A stretch of 27,482 bases of DNA from Podochytrium sp. JEL0797 (lineage: Eukaryota > Chytridiomycota > Chytridiomycetes > Chytridiales > Chytriomycetaceae): assembly GCA_027596195.1 (NCBI GenBank), contig JADGJG010000257.1, positions 1 through 27,482 on the forward strand, given 5' to 3'. Shown piece by piece: positions 20,971-27,482 of this stretch. Made by a program: the position numbers and the translations under genes. Within the stretch, counting starts at the first letter, position 1. Every line of letters begins with the position of its first letter. The notes below the pieces were generated by a model. It saw only the letters and a list, made by a program, of their open reading frames with translations, made no database searches and was not told where the DNA came from.

Positions 20971-21492
20971 TCAAAAGAGGGCCACAATCTTGCCAACAAC
21001 AGCCTCTAATCCCTTCCGATCCTCTTCATCAAACCCTCCCTTCACGAGACAATCAATATCCAAAACGCCTCGCACGTCCCCCCCAACAACAATCGGAACC
21101 ACAATCTCGCTTTCACTCGCACTATCGCACGCAATATGTCCCTTGAACGAGTGCACGTCTTTAACAACTTGTGTTTCCTTGGTGGAAGCCGCGGTTCCGC
21201 AAACGCCACGCCCGAATGGGATCACAGTGCATGCGAGACGGCCTTGAAACGGACCGAGGACCAGGCGTGGTTTCGCGGCGGCAGGGTCTTCGGTGAGGTA
21301 AAATCCGCACCAGTTGATCTTGCGGCTGACGGGAGAATCGGTGAGGCTGAAATAAAGCAGAGACGAGAGATTGGCGAGGTTGGCTGTTTGCGGCAGTGTG
21401 GGATCGATAACGGATTCGACCTGTGAGAGGAGAAGGGCGTAGAACTCGGCTTTGTCGGTCGAGAAGGGAGTTGCCGGAAGCGCTGGGGTCAT
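20971..21492 (-). CDS. free methionine-(R)-sulfoxide reductase (GAF-domain, fRMsr)
   Basis: Reduces free L-methionine-R-sulfoxide, part of oxidative damage repair in the cytosol. Single exon, 173 aa from the ATG at 21492 (yeast homologue about 180 aa). An in-frame ATG at 21549 would give 192 aa. I prefer the downstream one because it sits just before the conserved segment (STDKAEFYALLLSQVE), but the upstream start cannot be excluded. Family motifs: INWCGFYL, LVLGPFQGRLACTVIPFGRG, VCGTAA, TQVVKDVHSFKGHIACDSAS, SEIVVPI and GVLDIDC. The three cysteines expected for catalysis and resolution (ACT, VCG, ACD) are all present. It is convergent with RRP42 and divergent from the ELMO gene. Confidence 0.9.
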   Translation of the reverse strand: MTPALPATPFSTDKAEFYALLLSQVESVIDPTLPQTANLANLSSLLYFSLTDSPVSRKINWCGFYLTEDPAAAKPRLVLGPFQGRLACTVIPFGRGVCGTAASTKETQVVKDVHSFKGHIACDSASESEIVVPIVVGGDVRGVLDIDCLVKGGFDEEDRKGLEAVVGKIVALF

Positions 21493-21812
21493 GGGGGGTT
21501 TGCCGGCGGTTTGCGGAAAGAAAAATGCGTTCGCAAATGGCCGAATCATCGACTCGTCGCTTTCTCGCGCATTCAAACTCAACAACGCGGGACTCCCAAT
21601 CCCAAACCAAGATGGGAGTTATTTAAAACTGTCGCTGAGGATATCCACAACCATTTTCATAGCATCTGCTCAAATTTCCAACCAGCGAACCACACGCGTG
21701 AGCGAGGCGAAAAGAATCACCACTTGTTTTGCTTCAGCAGAAGTTGATTCTAGAGTTTGTAATATGATTCATCATCTCTGTTTTATGATTGAGGCTTTTT
21801 CTTTCACGCCAA
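21493..21812. other. divergent intergenic region between sulfoxide reductase and ELMO gene
   Basis: About 320 bp between start codons, holding both promoters. Part of it (21493-21585) is open on the minus strand and could encode an N-terminal extension of the reductase. I see no other feature. Confidence 0.4.
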
Positions 21813-24541
21813 ATGGCACCACCGATTGTTGCCACCGTGACGCTCGAAGCTACCACCAGGGCGGTCGAAGCCCCATTCGACCTGTCTCTTCCCCTCCACA
21901 TGACCGTGGCCGACATTGCCGGTCGATTGGGCGAGGAACCAAACCACACGAAGTTTGTGTTGCGCGCAGCCAACGTGGTTGTCAAGGACTCGGCGGTGAG
22001 TGGTGTGCAGTACCTAGCTATACACCTGCTGACTTGTACTGCCCATTTGGTCCCAGGCTCTGGCGAATGCACTGCGCGGTATGTGACGATTCGGGAGGAT
22101 TGCTCTTGATGCTGAACACCAACCAGACCACGTCCCCCTTGTCCTCGACCTGTCTCCGAAACAGCTCGCACACAAGATTCTGCTCGACATGGTGGATCCC
22201 GACGAGGCCGTGGCCACGAAAGCCCTCTATAACCTCCAACATCGTTTCCGAGACAAGGAGTTTTTCAAAACGCTCGTTGCCAACAACGGCATTGAAAAGC
22301 TCAAGAAAGTCACACTCGTTGTCAAGGGAAACGCGCTCTCATACGCGCTCAACTCGCTTCAAATCCTTCTCGAACTACACGACTCGGAACAATCCAACTT
22401 CTCCGAACCCTTTATTCACAACCTCTTGGACACGATCCAAAGCGAAACTCTCCTCAACATCTGCTACCCCGCCTCCTCCGTCATCATCAAACTGATTTCA
22501 GATCCCGCCATGCATCCCTCATCTGATCCACTTGCAAAACCCGTCCCCGAAACCCACCAAACCAAAGTCTTCGCCTCGATCGAGTCATTCATTTCAAAAC
22601 AACCCGCCTTCATCCCCACTCTCATCAGTCGCCTCACGTCGAAAAGCTACATTCTCCAAATCACCTCCATGTCCCTCATCAACGCGATGCTCCACAAATC
22701 CATCGAAACGGCGCTCCAAACCGGCCTCAAAACCGTGCGCCTGTTTACAGCACTCGAGAATGGCGGAATTCGACCCGTATTAGTAACTCTATGGCTCGAA
22801 ATCGCCAACGAAGCGTCCATGGGAGAGCTGCGAATGCTGATGGTTGAATTTCAACGCCTCTTGATCAAGGAGTGGGTGCGACAAAAACGCATACGGGTGG
22901 CTGTTTCACTGGGATCCGAGCATGAACGTGTTTTGATGGAGGTGTGGAATTTGGCTGGGTTGGAGGCGGATCCGGCTGGGAGGATTTCGTGGCGACGACT
23001 CGGGTTTGACGTGAGTGTTTTCTCCGCGCTGCTTCTTCAACTCGTTTTTACGTTTCAAACTCATTTATCGCGAAACAGTCAGAAACCCCCAAGAAGGAGT
23101 TTTCGCGCATCGGTGTGTTTGGATTACAAATGACGCATTGGTTTGCTTCCACCAAGACGGATTATTTTGCTCGGTTCATGCAAGACCAAAGCGTCAAGAC
23201 TCCCGAGAAACGGTGCCCCTTTGCAAGAGCCTGTTGTGAAGTCCTCGAGATCATGTGCGATTACTGGGAAATCTCGACGGGGTGTGAGTTCCGTCGTACC
23301 TTCATCTCTTGCCCTGCCCCTCCCCAGCAACATGAATTGACGAATCAATTATTCACAGACCGAACCGCCACAACCATCGAACCCTTCATTCTCGAATTCG
23401 AAAGATTTTTCAACGATTGCCTCCTTTTGTTTTTCCGTCTGTGGTTGGAAATGGAGGCGCAAAACACGCCCGACGATATTGGACGCGTTGGTGCCACGGT
23501 GCGATCACACTTCAGACACTGCATGATGACGATTCCCGTTCTCGATTTCCAATGCTTTTCGTCGTTCGAGCGGGAAATGTTGTCGACGGCGTATAGCGTG
23601 ATTCGCGAGAGACAGTTGAAGGAACTCAACAACGATGATGCGTTGTTGACCAAGAGACCGTTTCGGTGAGACGATTCTCTTTGTTGTCTTTCTAATTGAT
23701 TTTGATATTTTTTCCCCAACCAGCATCTTGCGCGAAAAACTGTACGAAAAAAACTACGAGTTCATCAAAGACCAGCGAATCGGGTGTTTGATGAACGGTG
23801 CATGGTTCCCAATCATCAAAGATTCCGGCCGTGTGAGAGGACAAGTCCGGTTCTACCGCCTGAACCCCAACCGCCAGTTTTTGCATTACGGAGAATTCAG
23901 GGAACCCGGATCCGCACCCGATTTGGCCCAATTAGACCACAAAAGTGAGGATCATCATTTTTTTCCCGCAATCAAAACAAACCCAAAAAAAAATCACAGT
24001 CGAAGTCTCCTCCATCACCGAAATCCTCACTGGTCTCACCTCCCCCATCTTCAAAGACCGTAAACGCAGCAGCGCCAACATCCAAGAACCTCCCTCCCTC
24101 ACCTTCTCCATCACCTCCTCCCTGCGCGAAGACTACGAAACCGCCACCGCCACCTCCCCAACCTCCACAACCCTCGCCGACTTTTGCTGCGCCAACCCGA
24201 CCCAATACTCCGAATGGGTTGACGGCTTCTGCATGCTCCTCGACAAAAACATTTGCACCCAAGAAACCGCCGTCTTAATCCTCCAACTCACACAACACGA
24301 GCTCTCCCTCAGCCTCCTCAGCGTGGTCGGGAACGCTCTAGAGATATCAGACGGAGTCGCAGAAGTGCCTGAACCGCCTTCGAACATGGACTTCTACTTT
24401 GACAGTGACGGGAGGGGGGGTGAGGAAGGGGAGGATGGGTTGCAGGAAGGGGTGAAGGGGCTCAAGAGTTTGTTGACAGAGTTGAATGAGTTGAAGGTGA
24501 AGGAGTTGTTGGATTTGTATGATTCCGAGGAGGAGAATTAA
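21813..24541 (+). CDS. ELMO/CED-12 family protein (ARM-ELMO-PH)
   Basis: ELMO proteins bind DOCK-type exchange factors to activate Rac in actin-driven motility and engulfment. Seven exons, 21813-21995, 22057-22078 (22 nt), 22127-23010, 23079-23283, 23359-23665, 23724-23944 and 24000-24541, give 787 aa. The N-terminal ubiquitin-like region (to about residue 70) is followed by armadillo-like helices (DPDEAVATKALYNLQHRF, NGIEKLKKVTLVVKGNALSY). The ELMO domain spans about residues 260-450, with WRRLGFD...FSRIGVFGLQMTHWFA. A PH domain follows from about 535, with LMNGAWFP, FYRLNPNRQFLHYGEF and a C-terminal helix. The tail contains VPEPPSNMDFYF, matching the proline-rich segment near the end of animal ELMO1, which helps bind DOCK. 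The microexon is required: without the 48-bp intron after it, the frame meets TGA at 22084. Confidence 0.9.
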
Positions 24542-25364
24542 AATGTTAAAATATGGTTGAGAAAAGAATCCTCTTCTCCAACGTGTGGTTTTTTAAGTCG
24601 ACTTCAAGTTCCCTCTCTTTCCTACAGTCTTGAAGGAGTCCAGTTTCATCCCCCCAGCCGGACAAGAAATCAAACGAGCTTGTTTCGCGCCACAAGTGAG
24701 TCGGTGTTACCATCAGGAAAGAACAGGTTCACTTGCGACGCCACCCGCAGCGGTGGGTGCCGCCGGCAGTGAATCGGGCGTAAGTTTGAACTCTGATCAC
24801 CAGGTTCAATTCGAATCGTTTCATGGGGAGAGGATGGATGGATGAGTGATGGTGAGGAATATCGGCACGTTGATGGTTGGGCACCTTAGCGGGCGGATCG
24901 CCGAGATGTATGAATGCAGGCCGAGAAATGAAGAAAACAGCAGAGGGAGAAGGAGGCGAAAGCAGGAGAAAGGAGGAGAAAACGCGTTGGAATTGAATTT
25001 TTCGGAGAATTTCTTATTTCTCACTATTGGGAAAGCCATGTGGATTCCGTTTTCGCGCACCTCTTCCTTTTTGCGCGATTTGTAAACTCTCCGGAAGGAT
25101 TTGTAACGCTGCCCAATTCCTCCTTCTTCTCTTTTTCAAAGTGAGTGGGCAATCACAAAAGGAATGATTTGAGTGCGCGAGTGTGCGGCAAGTTACTGCC
25201 ATCCGGTGGCAGTGATTGGAGTGCAAGAAGAGATGATTCGATCAATTCAAGCTTGATTTGTTGTTGATTTCAAAACACTCCAATTTGGAGTAGAAAAGGG
25301 CGCCAAAAATTATTTTTTTTCCATCCAAAATCCCAGCCCCCAACCCCCAATCTCAATCACCAAC
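24542..25364. other. intergenic region upstream of the calmodulin-like gene
   Basis: No recognisable gene. Two small dyads lie near the calmodulin-like start: ACTGCCA/TGGCAGT at 25195-25213 and ACTCCAA/TTGGAGT at about 25277-25291, with another TTGGAGT at 25216-25222. An open stretch at about 24627-24845 could be an exon relic but shows no family signature. Confidence 0.4.
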
Positions 25365-25820
25365 ATGGCTTCCCAACTCACTGAAGAACAGACGCTCGAG
25401 TTCAAGAGCGCATTCGCATCCTTCGACCGCGACCACGACAACTCCATCTCCGCGCGCGACCTCTCCGCGGCGCTCAAGTCCCTCGGCCACAACCTCACTG
25501 ACGCCGAGATCGCAGCCTGGATCGCCGAGGCCGACACCGAGGGCCACGGGTCCGTCTCCTTCGCCGCCTTCATGCAGATGGCCGGCCGCAACTTCCGCGA
25601 CGTGCAAGCCGAGGAGGAGATGAAGGAGGCGTTCAAGGTCATTGACACGAACGGCGACGGATTCATTGACCACGCTGAGCTCAAGGCTTCCATGGCGGCG
25701 CAGGGCGACAACCTGACCGAGGAGGAGGTCAACGAGATCATCCGGGAGTGCGATGTCGACGGTGATGGTAAACTGAACTACGACGAGTTTGCCAAGATGA
25801 TGCACCCGCCCAAGGTCTAG
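25365..25820 (+). CDS. calmodulin-like EF-hand protein, intronless, with degenerate N-lobe
   Basis: A 151-aa four-EF-hand protein colinear with calmodulin (MASQLTEEQ...). Loop 1 (residues 21-32, DRDHDNSISARD) keeps acidic positions 1, 3 and 5 but has Asp instead of the bidentate Glu at position 12. Loop 2 (57-68, DTEGHGSVSFAA) lacks acidic residues at 5 and 12 and should not bind calcium. Loops 3 (DTNGDGFIDHAE) and 4 (DVDGDGKLNYDE) are canonical. It has no intron, unlike the calmodulin gene 400 bp downstream and almost every other gene here, and its codons are strongly C/G-ending, as in highly expressed or retroposed genes. It could be a calmodulin paralogue or a myosin-light-chain-like subunit; motifs alone do not decide. 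Confidence 0.9.
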   Translation: MASQLTEEQTLEFKSAFASFDRDHDNSISARDLSAALKSLGHNLTDAEIAAWIAEADTEGHGSVSFAAFMQMAGRNFRDVQAEEEMKEAFKVIDTNGDGFIDHAELKASMAAQGDNLTEEEVNEIIRECDVDGDGKLNYDEFAKMMHPPKV

Positions 25821-25865
25821 ATGCGCTGTTCTCTACTCTTTATACTTTATCTCTATTTACGCACC

Positions 25866-25871
25866 AATAAA
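25866..25871 (+). promoter_or_regulatory. poly(A) signal AATAAA of the calmodulin-like gene
   Basis: AATAAA lies 45 bp after the stop codon, in AT-rich sequence. Confidence 0.5.
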
Positions 25872-26052
25872 AGATTGTTCAAAAATTAAAGTAAGCGTTG
25901 TGTGATAAGAATTCTCAGAACTTCATGTCCACCGCGCCAGCGCCATGCGCCAGTCTTCGCACGCTTCTGAATGGGGACTTCACGACAGGCGAGCGGAAAG
26001 GGCCACCTTCAATCCCAGATCAATTGAAACCAATTTCTCACTAATCCGCACA

Positions 26053-26108
26053 GTGAAACGCGTGAAACTCGTTTCACTCATCAGTCCGCTCATTATCGCT
26101 CGTTTCAC
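26053..26108. promoter_or_regulatory. cluster of four TGAAAC motifs upstream of calmodulin
   Basis: GTGAAAC occurs at 26053-26059 and 26062-26068, and its reverse complement GTTTCAC at 26071-26077 and 26102-26108, so four copies in both orientations lie within 56 bp, about 117-172 bp before the calmodulin ATG. The core TGAAAC resembles the Ste12 pheromone-response element of yeasts. Use by such a factor here is inference. The rest of the 404-bp gap 25821-26224 shows no gene. Confidence 0.5.
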
Positions 26109-26224
26109 TTCATGATTTGGATCAAAAGCGGGGGTGGCAAAAGAAACAACTGCGTGCGGTGATTTGCTGTGCAACAGGGATTTTTTTTTTGCTAAACAAA
26201 ACAAAGCCCCAACCAATTCAATCA

Positions 26225-26994
26225 ATGCCAGACCAGTTCACCGAACAGGAAATCAGCGAATTCCGCGAAGCCTTTGCCCTGTTTGACAAGGTGAGATCAC
26301 CCCCCGACCCCTTCTTGGTGTCTTGCTCCGTTTCTCACCCCCTCCTCTCCCACCTTTCACACAACCACAGGACGGAAACGGAGTGATCACATGCGACGAG
26401 ATGGGCCAAGTGATGCGGTCTCTGGGACAAGCGCCAACGGACGAGGAGCTGAAAGTGAGTCACTTCGAGAACATCGTTATGCCTCATTTATTAGTCGGAA
26501 TACGAGACGATTTATCTCCACGTTGTATGCGAAGCGAGAAGCGATACACGGCCGAATGAAATGCCTGCCACCGAGACTTCAGAACCGACCACAGCAAAGT
26601 CCGCTCTTCCGTTTCAAAAAACGGGAGAGAAAAAAAACAAACACTCCCTGACGCATCTCTCCCTTCAAATCAAACCCCCTCACACTTCCCTCCTTAGGAT
26701 CTTATGAACGAAGTGGACGTGAACGGGAACGGCACGATCGAATTCCAAGAATTTCTGCAAATGATGAGCCGCAAACTCAAGGAATCCGATTCGGAGGAGG
26801 AATTGCGGTCTGCCTTCAAAGTCTTTGACCAGGATGGCAACGGATTCATTTCTGCTGAAGAGTTGCGTCATGTCATGACCAAGTTGGGTGAAACATTGTC
26901 GGAGGAGGAGATCAGCGTCATGATTCGGGAAAACGACAAAAATGCCGATGGCCAGATTGATTATGCCGAGTTTTTGGAAATGATGGCGAAGTGA
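26225..26994 (+). CDS. calmodulin
   Basis: Universal calcium sensor that activates kinases, calcineurin and cytoskeletal targets. Three exons, 26225-26290, 26371-26454 and 26698-26994, give exactly 148 aa. All four EF loops have the canonical Glu at position 12: [12 protein letters not shown] (spliced across intron 1, residues 21-32), [24 protein letters not shown] and [12 protein letters not shown]; loop 4 has Ala at position 4, a mild change. Conserved linkers MRSLGQ and [10 protein letters not shown], and the central helix [15 protein letters not shown], fit the family. Sequence divergence from animal calmodulin is noticeable, so a second, more conserved calmodulin elsewhere in the genome is possible. 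Intron 2 is 243 bp, three to four times longer than typical here. Confidence 0.92.
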
Positions 26995-27285
26995 AGGAGG
27001 GTGTGTTTTGAGGAGTGGTGGTGTGAGCGTTGATGATTGGTTGTTGGTTCTTTCATTTCATTATTTTTCTTCGCAACTTATTCCTGAATATATTTTTATT
27101 AAGAAGACAAAATAGAAGAGAAGCAATAATTATGGTTTAACTTACTTTCTTCCAAACGGATGGGTTAACTTTTTTTACATTTGGTGCATAAAATCTCTCC
27201 TTCAAAAAAGATTTTGTATATGACATACGATGCATATCTTCCTTGACCTTCTTGAGATCGCAAATCACCCCAGCTTGGCCATCTC
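26995..27285. other. calmodulin 3' flank
   Basis: AT-rich sequence following calmodulin, with no canonical AATAAA close to the stop and no recognisable gene. The shared phospholipase C promoter block begins at its right edge. Confidence 0.4.
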
Positions 27286-27430
27286 AAGGCACACGCTCAA
27301 AATTCTGATTAAAATATCACAATCTCGATCGCAAAATCGCGCACGCGCTGCAATTGCTTGGTTCGCCAACGGCACGCACCTCATTAAGGGATACAAATTG
27401 CAAGCAAGATCGTTAGCAATTGTCCAAAAA
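27286..27430 (+). promoter_or_regulatory. promoter/5' UTR of the right phospholipase C gene, copy of 1010-1164
   Basis: AAGGCACACG (27286-27295), GATTAAAAT, CAAAATCGCGCACGCGCTGC and ATTGCTTGG occur in the same order as upstream of the left gene. The TATA-like position reads ATTAAGGGATAC here instead of ATAAAAGATAC. Confidence 0.7.
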
Positions 27431-27482
27431 ATGGTCCAAGTCATCTCTGCTTGCGCGATCGCCCTGTTCCTTCTCGCGGAAT
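27431..27482 (+). CDS. start of a second secreted phospholipase C-type phosphoesterase (5' end only)
   Basis: Only 17 codons lie in the window, MVQVISACAIALFLLAE, a hydrophobic signal peptide that matches the left gene's MVQVVSLSATILSLLAG in start, length and register. Together with the duplicated promoter this identifies it as a paralogue. Everything beyond the signal peptide is outside the window, so the enzyme call rests on the shared 5' end only. Confidence 0.6.
   Translation, partial: MVQVISACAIALFLLAE

Noticed and set aside
21550..21585. Upstream extension of the sulfoxide reductase to 21585
   Set aside because: The codon at 21585 is TTG, not ATG; the ATGs at 21549 and 21492 are better starts and the extra residues show no family match.
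22084..22086. In-frame TGA suggesting the ELMO gene is broken or uses stop readthrough
   Set aside because: A 48-bp intron with GTATGT donor and CAACCAG acceptor removes it and restores the conserved frame.
24800..24815. Second B-box-like motif GGTTCAATTC
   Set aside because: The flanks do not pair into a T-arm, so no tRNA cloverleaf is supported.
24627..24845. Open frame with protein-like start (SSFIPPAGQEIKRACFAP)
   Set aside because: No family recognised, no good start or splice context and no homology to neighbours; may be chance.

Overview
This window looks like nuclear DNA of an early-diverging, zoosporic fungus, most likely a chytrid. The reasons are dense genes with many short introns (mostly 48-100 bp, GT...AG), eukaryotic housekeeping genes (TIM23, RPT2, RRP42, cap methyltransferase, IRE1, calmodulin), an ELMO-family motility/engulfment regulator that ordinary yeasts lack, and an F-box/ankyrin-like protein with '(L)LADPRVDPS' repeats, a style I associate with chytrid gene families. 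The taxonomic call is inference. All gene models were assembled by eye from splice sites, reading-frame continuity and remembered family motifs; no alignment was run.

Layout, left to right: a secreted phospholipase C-type phosphoesterase (minus, 3' end cut off by the window edge) with its promoter and a decayed fragment of another copy; an F-box/ankyrin-like gene (plus); TIM23 (plus) convergent with proteasome ATPase RPT2 (minus); a phosphoglycerate-dehydrogenase-like gene (minus) divergent from the unfolded-protein-response sensor IRE1 (plus); a decayed inverted copy of the F-box/ankyrin-like gene; a 1.5-kb gene-poor stretch with a strong hairpin; a D-lactate dehydrogenase (plus) followed by a broken piece of itself and direct repeats; cap-1 methyltransferase CMTR1 and exosome subunit RRP42 (both plus); a free-methionine-R-sulfoxide reductase (minus); an ELMO protein (plus); two calmodulin-type genes in tandem (plus); and the first 17 codons of a second phospholipase C gene (plus).

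The genes do not form a single pathway. They are mostly unrelated housekeeping genes, interspersed with recently duplicated and decaying accessory sequence (phospholipase C, F-box/ankyrin, LDH). The two phospholipase C genes lie at opposite ends of the window in divergent orientation and share about 150 bp of promoter, so the window sits between the arms of a large inverted duplication.

The most notable observation is that the SerA/PGDH-like protein has lost all three catalytic residues of the family: Arg to Ala at 241, Glu to Gln at 270, His to Asn at 293, one-for-one with E. coli SerA R240/E269/H292. The NAD-binding and C-terminal regulatory domains look intact, suggesting a conserved pseudoenzyme or sensor. 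Other points are an initiator-ATG-only first exon in RPT2, a 22-nt microexon in the ELMO gene, an intronless calmodulin-like gene with two degenerate EF hands, and a cluster of TGAAAC motifs upstream of calmodulin.
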